A stretch of 64,000 bases of DNA, from assembly GCF_900113045.1 (NCBI RefSeq), contig NZ_FONY01000031.1:1-64000 (forward strand). The letters run 5' to 3'. The DNA comes from Thermoflexibacter ruber. GTDB taxonomy: Bacteria > Bacteroidota > Bacteroidia > Cytophagales > Thermoflexibacteraceae. The notes below the pieces were generated by a model, which saw only the letters and a list, made by a program, of their open reading frames with translations, had not been told where the DNA came from and made no database searches. Shown piece by piece: positions 40,223 to 49,399 of the stretch; the stretch's first letter is position 1, and every line of letters begins with the position of its first letter. The translations under genes were made by a program, and so were the position numbers.

Positions 40223-42085
40223 ATGAAGCAAAGTCTTACTTTATCATGGCTATTAGCAGTTGCTTTTTTTGCACATAGCCAATCATTTAACAATCTTCCT
40301 GTCAATACACAAAAACCTCCTTTGCATGGCAGACATTGGATGGCAATTACAGGAAAGCCCTTAGCCGCTACGGCAGGAGCGATGATTTTTACCAAAGGAG
40401 GTAATGCCGTTGATGCTTCCTGTGCGATGTTAGCCGCTACCTGTACTATGTGGGACGTGCTAAGCTGGGGAGGCGAAACGCAGGCATTGATTTACAATCC
40501 CAAAACAAAAAAAGTCATTGCTATCAATGCTTTAGGGGTTGCGCCTACGGGAGCTACTCCAGAGTTTTTCAAAGGGAAAGGCATGAAGTACCCACCAGAG
40601 TATGGTCCTTTGGCAGCAGTAACGCCCGGTACTCCCGGCGGACTCATGGTCATGTTAGCTGAGTTTGGGACGATGAGCCTCAAAGAAGTACTTGCTCCTG
40701 CCATGCAGATGGCAGAGGGCTACCCCATAGAAGCACAAACGGCAAACTCCATAGAAAGAGGAAAAGAGCAAATAAAGCAGTGGAAATATTCTACTAAGGT
40801 TTTTCTCCCTCATTTGGGCGAAAAAAGAGAAGCCCCTAATGCAGGCGAAATTTTTGTGCAAAAAGACTTATTAGAAACCTTAAAAAAGTTAGTAGAAGCA
40901 GAGCAGGAGGCTTTGAAAAAAGGGAAAAATAGAAAAGAGGCTATCTATGCTGCTTATGATAGATTTTACAAAGGAGATATTGCCAAAGAGTTTGCCAGAG
41001 GTTGCCAAGAGCAGGGAGGGTTAATTACAGAACAGGACTTAGCCAACTGGAAAGTAAAAATAGAAGAGCCTCTAATGACTACCTATAAGGGAATAGAAGT
41101 CTATAAACTCCAGCAGTGGACACAAGGTCCTGCCATGCTCCAAACCCTCAATATCTTGGAAAATTTTGACTTGAAAAGTATGGGCTACAACTCTACTCGC
41201 TATATTCATACGCTTTACCAAGCGATGAACTTAGCTTTTGCTGATAGAGATTTTTACTATGGCGACCCTGCTTTCCCACCTGATGAGCCAATAAAAGGCT
41301 TGCTTTCCAAAGAATATGCGAAAGAGAGAGCTAAACTCATCAATCCAGACAGAAATGACCCCAATGCCAAACCCGGCGACCCTTATCCTTTTGAGGGGAA
41401 AACAAATCCTTATTTGACTTTATTAGAAAAATGGGGAACTGCTCATTTGCATAAGCCTACAAGTCAAAATCCTTTAGACGAAAATTTTTTAGAGGAATTT
41501 GCGGCAGGAACTACCTCAGTAGAAGCAGCAGACAAGGAAGGCTGGGTGGTATCCATTACGCCCAGTGGTGGGTGGGTGCCAGCCTGCATCGCAGGGAATA
41601 CTGGAATAGGCATGAGCCAACGCATGCAGTCTTTTGTTTTAGATGAAAAAGAAAACCCGTTCAATGTAGTGGCACCGGGCAAGCGTCCAAGAGTAACCCT
41701 TACGCCGAGCATGGCATTGAAAGACGGAAAACCCTTCCTTTCTTTTGCCAAGCAGGCAGGAGATGAGCAAGACCAGTTGCTGATTCAGTTTTTTCTGAAC
41801 ATGGTAGAGTTTAATATGACCGTACAAGAGGCTTGCGAAGCCCCAAGTTTTAAGACCTACCAAATGTATTCCAGTTTTGGCAAGCACGAAAAAGCAGTAG
41901 GCTCACTGACGCTAAATAGTGAGATGCCTGCTTGGATAAGAAAAGAACTCTCCCGCATGGGCTATAAAATTACCTACCAAGACCGCACAAGCGGTCCCAT
42001 CAATGCGATTTATTTTGATTGGGAAAATGGAAGTTTTTGGGGAGGCTCGAGCAATCATGGAGAAGACTATGGAATAGGCTGGTAA
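40223..42085 (+). CDS. Gamma-glutamyltransferase family protein
   Basis: A 620-residue exported Ntn-hydrolase precursor. Signal peptide 'MKQSLTLSWLLAVAFFAHSQ'. The large-subunit part has 'MIFTKGGNAVDASCAMLAAT' and 'AAVTPGTPGGLMVMLAEFG'. The autocleavage site is at 'EFAAGTTSVEAADKEGW', where the second Thr would become the nucleophile of the small subunit, followed by 'NTGIGMSQRMQSF' and 'PRVTLTPSMALKDGKP' in the glycine-rich region. It may cleave gamma-glutamyl bonds of glutathione or act as a cephalosporin-acylase-like amidase. T-T-S replaces the more common T-T-H, so substrate range may differ from classical GGT. Confidence 0.85.
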   Translation: MKQSLTLSWLLAVAFFAHSQSFNNLPVNTQKPPLHGRHWMAITGKPLAATAGAMIFTKGGNAVDASCAMLAATCTMWDVLSWGGETQALIYNPKTKKVIAINALGVAPTGATPEFFKGKGMKYPPEYGPLAAVTPGTPGGLMVMLAEFGTMSLKEVLAPAMQMAEGYPIEAQTANSIERGKEQIKQWKYSTKVFLPHLGEKREAPNAGEIFVQKDLLETLKKLVEAEQEALKKGKNRKEAIYAAYDRFYKGDIAKEFARGCQEQGGLITEQDLANWKVKIEEPLMTTYKGIEVYKLQQWTQGPAMLQTLNILENFDLKSMGYNSTRYIHTLYQAMNLAFADRDFYYGDPAFPPDEPIKGLLSKEYAKERAKLINPDRNDPNAKPGDPYPFEGKTNPYLTLLEKWGTAHLHKPTSQNPLDENFLEEFAAGTTSVEAADKEGWVVSITPSGGWVPACIAGNTGIGMSQRMQSFVLDEKENPFNVVAPGKRPRVTLTPSMALKDGKPFLSFAKQAGDEQDQLLIQFFLNMVEFNMTVQEACEAPSFKTYQMYSSFGKHEKAVGSLTLNSEMPAWIRKELSRMGYKITYQDRTSGPINAIYFDWENGSFWGGSSNHGEDYGIGW

Positions 42086-42139
42086 TTAGATATTAAAAAA
42101 ATTATTTTTCTTTCTTTAACCTTTAAAAATGCTAAACTA

Positions 42140-43003
42140 ATGTCAAGGCTCATTTTATTTATCACTGCTTTTATGCTCTTGTGTGTAGCCAAAGCACAAA
42201 CAGGGAAAGTTTTTGATGACTTAGCCCTCCCAAGTAAGATTCTCAATAGTGAAAGAAAATATGCGGTCTATTTACCCCCAGACTATGAAACCTCAAACCG
42301 CAAGTACCCTGTATTGTACCTTTTGCATGGAGCAGGCGATGACCAGACGGGTTGGGTACAATTTGGTGAAGTACTCCACATCGCAGACAAAGCAATCCGC
42401 GAAGGCAAAGCAACGCCTATGGTTATCATCATGCCCGATGCAAATACAGGACAAAGAGGTTACTACAACTCTCCCGATGGAAAATGGAGATATGAAGATT
42501 TTTTCTTTGAGGAGTTGATGCCTTTTGTTGAGAAAAAATATAGAATCAAAAGTGAAAAACGCTATCGTGCTATTGCAGGACTGTCTATGGGAGGAGGAGG
42601 AACTTTTGTGTATGCCTTGCATCGCCCTGACTTGTTCTCCTCTGCCTGTCCGCTGAGTGCGTATGCAGGGCCGCTAAGTGTGGAGGATACTAAACAAATG
42701 TTTGAACGCAGGGGGGTTAAAGACTACAAAGAAAGTGATGTAGAGCCTTATTTCAAGCAATATGGCGTATTGCCTTTGATAGAAAATATCAAAGAACAAG
42801 ACAAAAAAGCAGTACGTTGGTACATAGACTGTGGAGATGACGATTTTTTGTACGAAGGCAACTCTTTGGTACATATTGCAATGAAGAAAAAAGAAATTCC
42901 ACACGAGTTCAGGATACGTAACGGTGGACATACTTGGACGTATTGGCGAGAATCGCTACCAGAAGTTTTATCTTTTATTTCTGATGCTTTTCATCAATAT
43001 TAG
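42140..43003 (+). CDS. Exported esterase, alpha/beta hydrolase
   Basis: A 287-residue protein with signal peptide MSRLILFITAFMLLCVAKAQ. It belongs to the esterase D/feruloyl-esterase-like group: 'NRKYPVLYLLHGAGDDQTGW' (oxyanion loop), nucleophile 'AIAGLSMGGGGTFVYAL', acid in 'YIDCGDDDFLYEGN' and His in 'RNGGHTWTYWRESLPEVL'. Enzymes like this often remove ester groups from plant polysaccharides or acyl groups from small molecules. It sits between gamma-glutamyltransferase and DctQ genes on the same strand. Confidence 0.85.
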   Translation: MSRLILFITAFMLLCVAKAQTGKVFDDLALPSKILNSERKYAVYLPPDYETSNRKYPVLYLLHGAGDDQTGWVQFGEVLHIADKAIREGKATPMVIIMPDANTGQRGYYNSPDGKWRYEDFFFEELMPFVEKKYRIKSEKRYRAIAGLSMGGGGTFVYALHRPDLFSSACPLSAYAGPLSVEDTKQMFERRGVKDYKESDVEPYFKQYGVLPLIENIKEQDKKAVRWYIDCGDDDFLYEGNSLVHIAMKKKEIPHEFRIRNGGHTWTYWRESLPEVLSFISDAFHQY

Positions 43004-43024
43004 ACTTCTTACTAAAGCCTCTAA

Positions 43025-43052
43025 TTTCCCCTCTCAAAAGGGGAGGGGAAAG
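43025..43052. repeat. Short C/G-rich stem-loop
   Basis: TTCCCCTCTCAAAAGGGGAG with following GGGAAAG: a small hairpin (CCCCT/AGGGG) in the gap between esterase and DctQ genes. It may attenuate transcription into DctQ or be a small dispersed repeat. Confidence 0.4.
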
Positions 43053-43091
43053 AGGCTGTAAAAATTGCTTTTGAAATAAATCTCTTAAACT

Positions 43092-43616
43092 ATGCTTAAG
43101 TTTTTATCTTACTCAGCCAAGCAGATAGACGCACTTAACGAAAGAATAGGTCGCATTACGGCTTGGTTGACTACTTTGCTGGTCTTGTTATTTTGCTATG
43201 ATGTACTGATGAGGTACGTATTTAACGCTACCAATGTAGCTATTTTTGAATTGGAGTGGCATTTGTTTGCTATCATTTTTTTAGTAGGTGCTGGCTATAC
43301 GCTCAAACATGACCGCCACGTCAGAGTAGATGTACTTTATGCCAAATTTCCACCAAAGAAAAAAGCATACATCAATTTGTTAGGTTGCTTACTATTCTTG
43401 TTACCTTTTTGTTTCATTATTTTCAAAGGAGCAATTCCCTATATCCAGCTGTCATGGCGAATAGGCGAGGGGTCTTCTGATGCGGGAGGACTACCTTATC
43501 GCTTTGTTATCAAGTCTTTCATGTTTTTAGGTTTTGCATTACTTAGTTTGCAAGCTATCTCTATGGCTTTCAAGTCCTTATTGATTATTTTTGAGGAAAA
43601 TCAAGTAGAAAAGTGA
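43092..43616 (+). CDS. TRAP transporter small permease (DctQ)
   Basis: A 174-residue membrane protein with four hydrophobic segments. Segment 1 and the conserved 'LMRYVFNATNVAIFELEWHL', then 'GAGYTLKHDRHVRVDVLYA' and the last helices 'MFLGFALLSLQAISMAFKSL' match the DctQ subunit of tripartite ATP-independent periplasmic transporters. DctQ works with the large permease DctM and a periplasmic binding protein DctP; neither is next to it here, although they normally lie in the same operon. The downstream gene is convergent, so the operon ends here. Confidence 0.85.
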   Translation: MLKFLSYSAKQIDALNERIGRITAWLTTLLVLLFCYDVLMRYVFNATNVAIFELEWHLFAIIFLVGAGYTLKHDRHVRVDVLYAKFPPKKKAYINLLGCLLFLLPFCFIIFKGAIPYIQLSWRIGEGSSDAGGLPYRFVIKSFMFLGFALLSLQAISMAFKSLLIIFEENQVEK

Positions 43617-43640
43617 GAGCAGGGATTAGACTGATTTGCT

Positions 43641-45446
43641 CTACTCTATCTCTATGCCTATCATTTTCATCAATACACTTGCATTAAAACTTTGGCAAAC
43701 GCCTTCGGAAAGTTGATAAGGAAAATGTAGTTGATTATCAATCAACTCACTATTAAAACTGTAATTGTTGATGTAGGCAGGATTTTCTTTGGCTAACTCT
43801 CCTAATGCCAAATCGTGGGTAGAAACTAAGCCCGACAGCTTGGATTTGTGCAATTGGCGTATTAGTCCTTTGGCTCCTTTATTGCGGTCTTCAGAGTTTG
43901 TCCCTTTCAGTATTTCATCTAACAAAAACAGCATAGGAGGCTCATGATTCAGCTTGTCCAATAGTAGCCTAATGCGTTTGAGTTCTGCGTAAAAAGAAGA
44001 TACACTTTCGCTGAGTGAATCATGCGTTCTCATGCTTGTAAATGTTTGTAAAACACAAATTTGCATCTCATTGGCGCAAACTGGTGCCCCTGCCAAAGCC
44101 AATACTGCATTGATGCCAACTGTTCTAAGAAAAGTACTTTTCCCTGACATATTAGAGCCAGTAATTATATGAATGGTGCCTCTATCGGCTAAGGAAAAAT
44201 CATTGCTTACTCGCTTAGAAAAATGAATGAGCGGGTGTCCTAAATTCTTTGCTTTGTACAAAAACTGTTTTTCTTCTATGCTTGGAAAAGCATAGTTGGG
44301 GTGCAAGATATGAAAGCAAGCCAAGCTATTCAATGCTTCTAATGCTGCTACGGCTTCAAACCATTGCTTGGCTTCCTTCTGATAGGCTTTTTTCCAACTT
44401 TCTAAACGAATTAAAAAATGTAAGTCCCACAGCAAAGGAATGTTGATGAAAGCAAAAAAGTAAGGATTTTGACGAAACTCTAAATTAGCTATCAGAGAAG
44501 ATAGCTTTTTTATTGCTTTGGAAACCAATATTTTGTCGTGTCTAAGACTGTTTTTTATTTGCTTATTTTTCTCGCTCTCAAATTCTTCTTGCTCTATCAA
44601 ACCTATTAGCTTGCCTACTGCCTGAACGGTGGTCAAGAGAGGAGAAACCTCTGCCAAAGTATTTTTTACCCATTCACTTACTTTTCCTAATACAAAGACG
44701 TTGAGCAAGAAAGGCAAAGCTATCCACAACAAAGGCAAGTCAAAAATAGCAATAATAAGAAGCGTACTTACAAAAAGGAAAGGCAATACTAAGCTAATAA
44801 GTTTAAAAATCTGATTATTAGTTAGTTGATTGTCTTTTACTACCCAAGCCCAAAACTTTTCTACTTCTAAGGCTTCTTGCTTAAAAGCCAAACCACTTGC
44901 CTCAAAATTTTGCAAAAAATCTATTTTCTGACCTAATTCTCTCACTGCCTCCTGTCTTGACCTAATTTCCTGAGCATCTGCACTATGGCTAAGCCAATCT
45001 GCCAATACTTGCTTGCCCAAAGGCGTTACCGTATGCGTAAGATATTGAAAAAGAGAGTTTTTTCCAAAAATATCTAAGTCTGCTGAGTAAGAATGAGTTT
45101 CGTCAAAAAACTCTGCCCCGTCATTTTCAAATTCATCAAACTTCCCTTCTAAGCGTTTGATTTCCTTTTCGTTAATGAGTTTTAAAAATTGGAAATGCTT
45201 TTTTTGAGCAATAATTTTTTGATGCGTTTTTACTAAAAAAATAAAAATAGGGAGAGCGACTAAAAAGGTAAGTGCGGTATAAATAGCGTCTCGCTCATTG
45301 GCAAACCATATTACTAAAATTAGGGCAACTACAAAAAAAACAGTACGCGCCCAAGAATAGTTATTGTCTTGTTTTTGAAATACTTGGACTTGTTGATGAA
45401 AATAATTAGCTCGTTGTTGAAAGAAATTGCTTAGGTCTGGATTCAT
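43641..45446 (-). CDS. Membrane-anchored MutS-like ATPase
   Basis: A 601-residue protein that joins a membrane part to a MutS-type ATPase. Two hydrophobic helices lie at about 30-75 ('TVFFVVALILVIWFANERDA') and two more at about 210-260. The core (about 270-590) has the lever/clamp helices and an ABC-ATPase with Walker A 'GSNMSGKSTFLRTVGINAVL', Walker B 'LFLLDEILKGTNSEDR' and the His loop 'LVSTHDLALGELA'. It lacks the mismatch-binding domain I with the F-x-E motif, so it is not the classical repair protein. The family is common in Bacteroidota, and its role is unknown. Confidence 0.85.
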   Translation of the reverse strand: MNPDLSNFFQQRANYFHQQVQVFQKQDNNYSWARTVFFVVALILVIWFANERDAIYTALTFLVALPIFIFLVKTHQKIIAQKKHFQFLKLINEKEIKRLEGKFDEFENDGAEFFDETHSYSADLDIFGKNSLFQYLTHTVTPLGKQVLADWLSHSADAQEIRSRQEAVRELGQKIDFLQNFEASGLAFKQEALEVEKFWAWVVKDNQLTNNQIFKLISLVLPFLFVSTLLIIAIFDLPLLWIALPFLLNVFVLGKVSEWVKNTLAEVSPLLTTVQAVGKLIGLIEQEEFESEKNKQIKNSLRHDKILVSKAIKKLSSLIANLEFRQNPYFFAFINIPLLWDLHFLIRLESWKKAYQKEAKQWFEAVAALEALNSLACFHILHPNYAFPSIEEKQFLYKAKNLGHPLIHFSKRVSNDFSLADRGTIHIITGSNMSGKSTFLRTVGINAVLALAGAPVCANEMQICVLQTFTSMRTHDSLSESVSSFYAELKRIRLLLDKLNHEPPMLFLLDEILKGTNSEDRNKGAKGLIRQLHKSKLSGLVSTHDLALGELAKENPAYINNYSFNSELIDNQLHFPYQLSEGVCQSFNASVLMKMIGIEIE

Positions 45447-45478
45447 ATAATTGGGTTTAGTAGTTTTAGCGGCTACTT

Positions 45479-46054
45479 TTATTTATCAAGTTTTTCTAAT
45501 TCTCTTAATACTTCTACATAATTACTTGGTTTAGGGATATTTTCCAAAATATTTCCAAATTTATCTAAAATAATATAAGTTGGGTAAATGAGTGCCAACT
45601 CGCCAGAACTTTTTAGAGGTCTTGCAAATTTTTGTTTGATGTCTGCTTTTAATTTATCGTTCATGCGTATATGATATCCACTCAACTTGTTCTTGAGTAC
45701 TATTTCTTTCCATTTAGGCTCATCTTTAGGTTTGTCGCCTGAGATGTAAAGCAATACGATATTGTTAGCTTTTGCATATTCCTGCAAAGGTTGCTTGTAT
45801 TTAAATTCTCGGCGACAGGGTGCGCACCAAGTAGCCCAAATGTCCACATAAACTACCCGCTCTCTGAACATCTGCTTGAGGCTATCAAAGCTCGAGATGT
45901 TGTCTTTGATAAACACTACTGATTCTTCAGCATCTGAGATAGTGGGTTTGTTAGCTTGGGCTGTGCAAATCTGCATCACAAAAATAAAGCTTATCAAAAA
46001 AAATGTAATTCTTTTGCTGATAAGATTGATTTTTAGAAAATTGTAGTTGTCCAT
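45479..46054 (-). CDS. TlpA-like thioredoxin-fold protein
   Basis: A 191-residue exported redox protein. The N-terminus has basic residues and a hydrophobic stretch ('RITFFLISFIFVMQICTAQ'). The thioredoxin fold follows with the active site 'DIWATWCAPCRREFKYKQPL' (C-A-P-C) and the cis-Pro region 'YPTYIILDKFGNILE'. Typical TlpA/ResA-type proteins reduce disulfides in the periplasm, for example in cytochrome maturation. Its start overlaps the end of the DUF5700 gene by 22 nt, so the two are translated from one message. Confidence 0.85.
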   Translation of the reverse strand: MDNYNFLKINLISKRITFFLISFIFVMQICTAQANKPTISDAEESVVFIKDNISSFDSLKQMFRERVVYVDIWATWCAPCRREFKYKQPLQEYAKANNIVLLYISGDKPKDEPKWKEIVLKNKLSGYHIRMNDKLKADIKQKFARPLKSSGELALIYPTYIILDKFGNILENIPKPSNYVEVLRELEKLDK

Positions 46055-47145
46055 TTGCTTAATTTTATGGTATTTTTGAGTCTTATTTTTTCAACGGAGC
46101 GATTGTAATAGGCAAGTAGGTACTTAGGATTCTCCATGACATAAAAAAGTTTTTTCTTACCGAAAGCCTGATATACTGCACCAAAAAGTTCTGCTCCTAA
46201 AAAATAGGCTCTTCCTTTGTAGCCACTTAGCCAATACTGGTGCATATAGAATTGTATGCTGTCCTTATTGTATTCGCCTGCATATATCTTTGCCAAATCT
46301 GATTCAAAGCGTTCAAATAGTTTTTTTTCTTGCAAAGTATAATCTTTCCAAATATTGGCAACTCTGGTATCCCAATTTCTTATCCTTGTTTTCCGCACTT
46401 TAGGAACAAAACCTCCTGGCATATTATCTACAAACTTGGTTGCTGTGCCTTCTGCTACAAAAGTCATCAAATAAGTATAGGCAAGAGAGTCTTTATTGCT
46501 TTTGAAAGAGATTGATTGAGGATTTAGACCAAGGTGGTGAGATTCATGAGAAATTACGTCAATGAGTTTCTGAACATCAATATTCCCTTTGTCGTCTCTG
46601 TCCAATTGGAAAAAATCGTAGCCCTGACTTCCATTAATAGCAAATGCAGGACTACCTCCATTCGGGTGAATAAAAAAGTAGAAATCGGGAATTTGCATAG
46701 AGGAAGGTAGCCATTTTTGGGCATATTTGACTCCCTTTTGTATCAAAACAGCAAGATTTGTTTTTTCTAAAAGAAGAACATCTCTATTAAACTGCTCTAT
46801 ATTTTCAAATGCTTTCTTCCAGAATACTAACATTGCGTCTGCCCTTTGATTTTCTCCTTGTGTGTACTCATTTGGATATTTTAGGGATAATATCATTCGC
46901 TTAAATGTATTTTCAGGAAGGTGATTGGGTCGCCAACTGCGATTGTAGTGTTGGAACATGGTTTGATAAGCTTTGGAAGCTAATACATTGTTGATCTGTT
47001 GCTCTATCTCTGTCTTTTCTTTGCCTGATTTCATGGCTTCCAATACTCCAAAAATTGCCTTGCAAGCAGAAATATCTGTTTCTACTTTTTGGGCATAGCC
47101 GTTTAAACCGCATATAATTATCAGTGTTAGAATGTAATACTTCAT
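46033..47145 (-). CDS. DUF5700 putative metallopeptidase-like protein
   Basis: A 370-residue exported protein with signal peptide MKYYILTLIIICGLNGYAQ. The stretch 'LIDVISHESHHLGLNPQ' places H-E-S-H-H in a helix, a zinc-peptidase-like arrangement (HExxH), and a later Glu in 'FVAEGTATKFVDNMPGGF' could be the third ligand, as in gluzincins. These features and the size match the DUF5700 group. The substrate is unknown. It forms a two-gene unit with the overlapping TlpA-like protein, which may keep it or its target reduced. Confidence 0.7.
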   Translation of the reverse strand: MKYYILTLIIICGLNGYAQKVETDISACKAIFGVLEAMKSGKEKTEIEQQINNVLASKAYQTMFQHYNRSWRPNHLPENTFKRMILSLKYPNEYTQGENQRADAMLVFWKKAFENIEQFNRDVLLLEKTNLAVLIQKGVKYAQKWLPSSMQIPDFYFFIHPNGGSPAFAINGSQGYDFFQLDRDDKGNIDVQKLIDVISHESHHLGLNPQSISFKSNKDSLAYTYLMTFVAEGTATKFVDNMPGGFVPKVRKTRIRNWDTRVANIWKDYTLQEKKLFERFESDLAKIYAGEYNKDSIQFYMHQYWLSGYKGRAYFLGAELFGAVYQAFGKKKLFYVMENPKYLLAYYNRSVEKIRLKNTIKLSKWTTTIF

Positions 47146-47294
47146 TATGATTATCTATTGAATTTATTTTATAAGCAGGTCTAACGCATTTAATTTTACC
47201 TTTATCATATCTTTACTAAAAAAATTGCATGGTATAAGATTCTATTCGTAGGTGCTAAATATTAAGTAAATAGACAAAACAAATGCAGATTTAT

Positions 47295-47340
47295 ATTTAT
47301 GCGAATCTGTTGCTCTTCAATTACTTAGAATCGCATAAAT
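47295..47340. repeat. 10-bp inverted repeat in an intergenic region
   Basis: ATTTATGCGA (47295-47304) and TCGCATAAAT (47331-47340) are perfect reverse complements, 26 nt apart, in the space upstream of the DUF5700 gene and downstream of the next. It could be an RNA hairpin or a protein site. Confidence 0.35.
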
Positions 47341-47419
47341 GCAATTTTAAAATTGTATTTGTTCTTAGTAAAGAATTGATTAAATATTTTTTTAAAATTT
47401 AGATATAACCAATTAAAAA

Positions 47420-48034
47420 CTAATCTTTAAGAATATACTCCTTCGCTTTACCATTTTTATCAAAAACTTTAAATGAAGGTACGCCCAAACTGTCAACCAT
47501 TAATATGATTTTAGGCTTACCCTCAGGGTCATTAATTGACAAAAAAGCATCCTTTTTATCAGTACTTAGGCTGATTCTTTCAGGTCCACTTGTACCAACT
47601 TTTAATATATCTGCGCCTAATGGAATACGTTCCGCTATTGAAAACCCCGCACCATAACTTTTTCCGTTTTTAGTTTCGAACATACTAAAACCCAATGCTT
47701 CTGAGTTAGAATAGTCAAATATCATTTTTGTCATATTTGCTTTGGGGATATCGAGAATGCCAATTCCACCACATTCATCACCGTTTTTCTTATAAAATAC
47801 CATTCCAGAAGGAGCAACACTCCTTTCAAATTCTTTCCCATTCAATATTGGCAAGGGAAATTTTTCTTGATTGGAAATTACAATTACATTTTTACCATTA
47901 TTATCAACAATGTTTATGCGTTTGACAGAAATTTCCTCAAAACTTTCTTTCAAATTTTTAAAAGAAAATAGCATGATTGCTATTAAAATTGATGACAGGA
48001 TAATGTAAACATTAATTACAGTTTGATTTTTCAT
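47420..48034 (-). CDS. Membrane-anchored protein of unknown function
   Basis: A 204-residue protein with one N-terminal hydrophobic segment ('INVYIILSSILIAIMLFSF') that would anchor it in the inner membrane. The rest is made of short beta repeats containing N-G-K or D-N-N-G-K turns ('VKRINIVDNNGKNVIVISN', 'ISLSTDKKDAFLSINDPEGK', 'SFKVFDKNGKAKEYILKD'), suggesting a beta-solenoid or beta-sandwich. Similar proteins occur as lone genes in Bacteroidota, without known function. No operon partner is apparent. Confidence 0.6.
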   Translation of the reverse strand: MKNQTVINVYIILSSILIAIMLFSFKNLKESFEEISVKRINIVDNNGKNVIVISNQEKFPLPILNGKEFERSVAPSGMVFYKKNGDECGGIGILDIPKANMTKMIFDYSNSEALGFSMFETKNGKSYGAGFSIAERIPLGADILKVGTSGPERISLSTDKKDAFLSINDPEGKPKIILMVDSLGVPSFKVFDKNGKAKEYILKD

Positions 48035-48055
48035 GACTTAATAATTTATTTTCGG

Positions 48056-48706
48056 TTAAAATTTATTTTGAAAAATGACTTTTTTACTTTGAATAATTAT
48101 CTCACAAATTAGCAAAGGAATAGACCAGCATACCCATGCCGCAATATTTCCACTATCTATATGGCTTACTTGCAAGACCTGTTCTAAGGTGCCAAATACC
48201 ATTCGGAAAAGGATAAAACCACAAGTTACTACATAGCTTCTGAGTACCCACTCTTTGTGTTGGCTGATTTGTTTATTGATGATAGCTACAAAAGCCATCA
48301 CGGAAGTGGAGAGCCACGCAAAAGCCAGTCCAAGCAAACCAATCCCAAACGTAATGTAGCCTCTGTCTATAATGGCATGAAAAACAGAAAGATATATACT
48401 TGCCAAAGCAGATAACAATACAGAAATGAAGTATAGCCTCCCCAAAAAGCGATGAAAATATTTGTTTCTTTTGCTTAGTGAGGTATAAAACTGCGATATA
48501 CCTGTTAATAATGCGACAATACCAAAAAGAATATGAGCCAATAATGCTCCTGTAAATGGTCTTATTTTCTCTGTGTCATAGACAGGAGAGTTTATGTCGA
48601 AATAGGGCAAGGCATTGTTGATAATGAATACAAAAGAAAACAAAACGACAAAGCCCAATAACAAGTAAAACCTTATACCTCTTTGATAATTTACTATCTC
48701 TTTCAT
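48056..48706 (-). CDS. DUF2306 family membrane protein
   Basis: A 216-residue integral membrane protein with about six hydrophobic segments. Conserved features of DUF2306: 'LLAHILFGIVALLTGISQFY' with His, 'YFHRFLGRLYFISVLLSALA' (H-R-x-x-G-R) and 'KEWVLRSYVVTCGFILFRM'. The histidines might hold haem, as in cytochrome-b561-like bundles, but this is not proven. It is the last gene but one in a leftward run behind the SRPBCC and DoxX genes. Confidence 0.75.
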   Translation of the reverse strand: MKEIVNYQRGIRFYLLLGFVVLFSFVFIINNALPYFDINSPVYDTEKIRPFTGALLAHILFGIVALLTGISQFYTSLSKRNKYFHRFLGRLYFISVLLSALASIYLSVFHAIIDRGYITFGIGLLGLAFAWLSTSVMAFVAIINKQISQHKEWVLRSYVVTCGFILFRMVFGTLEQVLQVSHIDSGNIAAWVCWSIPLLICEIIIQSKKVIFQNKF

Positions 48707-48751
48707 GGTAAATATGGAGTTTTAGTTAAGATTAAATCTATCGATATATTT

Positions 48752-49303
48752 TTATAAGATTTTATTATTCAAGATATTATGAGGGAAGGTAGGGGCTGGT
48801 GGTGGTGGAATCCTTTTCCTTTCAGCTTCCGAAGTAGCTTTTCTCCTTCTAAGTTCCAATTCCAGACTTGTCAAGCCTTTTGACATAGCCCATTCATGAT
48901 TCGCAGAGAAAATGGGCTTCATCAAAAAAGAGAGGTATTTGAGCAGGGGTTTTTCTGCCTCTATTTTCCAATCGTATATAATATTACAATACGCTCCGTC
49001 TTGCTCAAAAGTCCATACGCCACGCCCTACAAAATCTCCAAAAGCCTCCAACACAAATCCATGAGGAAAATTAGTTTCTACTACTCTGAATTTCCACCGC
49101 AAAGTATAAGGAAGAAAACCTTTGGTATAAAGTTCTACTACCTTGCCTACACCCCCTTTTTGCCCCTTGTCTATTACCTTCAAATCAAGATAAACAGAAC
49201 ACCACCAACGGGTTAGCTCTTCTACTTGCTCTAACGTATGATATACTTCTTCTTGGTTAGCGACTACGCGCCATTGAGTGATAAAATGATATGATTTAGA
49301 CAT
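48752..49303 (-). CDS. SRPBCC-fold protein
   Basis: A 183-residue protein of the START/polyketide-cyclase-like SRPBCC superfamily. The helix-grip pattern is visible: 'FITQWRVVANQEEVYHTLEQ' then 'LTRWWCSVYLDLKVIDKGQK', 'PYTLRWKFRVVETNFPHGFV' and 'GVWTFEQDGAYCNIIYDWKI', ending in a long helix ('LSFLMKPIFSANHEWAMSKG'). Such proteins bind hydrophobic ligands in a deep pocket; the ligand is unknown. It belongs to the leftward cluster behind the MarR-type regulator. Confidence 0.75.
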   Translation of the reverse strand: MSKSYHFITQWRVVANQEEVYHTLEQVEELTRWWCSVYLDLKVIDKGQKGGVGKVVELYTKGFLPYTLRWKFRVVETNFPHGFVLEAFGDFVGRGVWTFEQDGAYCNIIYDWKIEAEKPLLKYLSFLMKPIFSANHEWAMSKGLTSLELELRRRKATSEAERKRIPPPPAPTFPHNILNNKIL

Positions 49304-49399
49304 AAAAGTATGAGTTTAATAAATTTGATTTTGCAAATGTAGAGCGAAGCTATGCTCACTTCACTGCTCACTTTGTGTCTATTACCTGTTTAAAAATGA

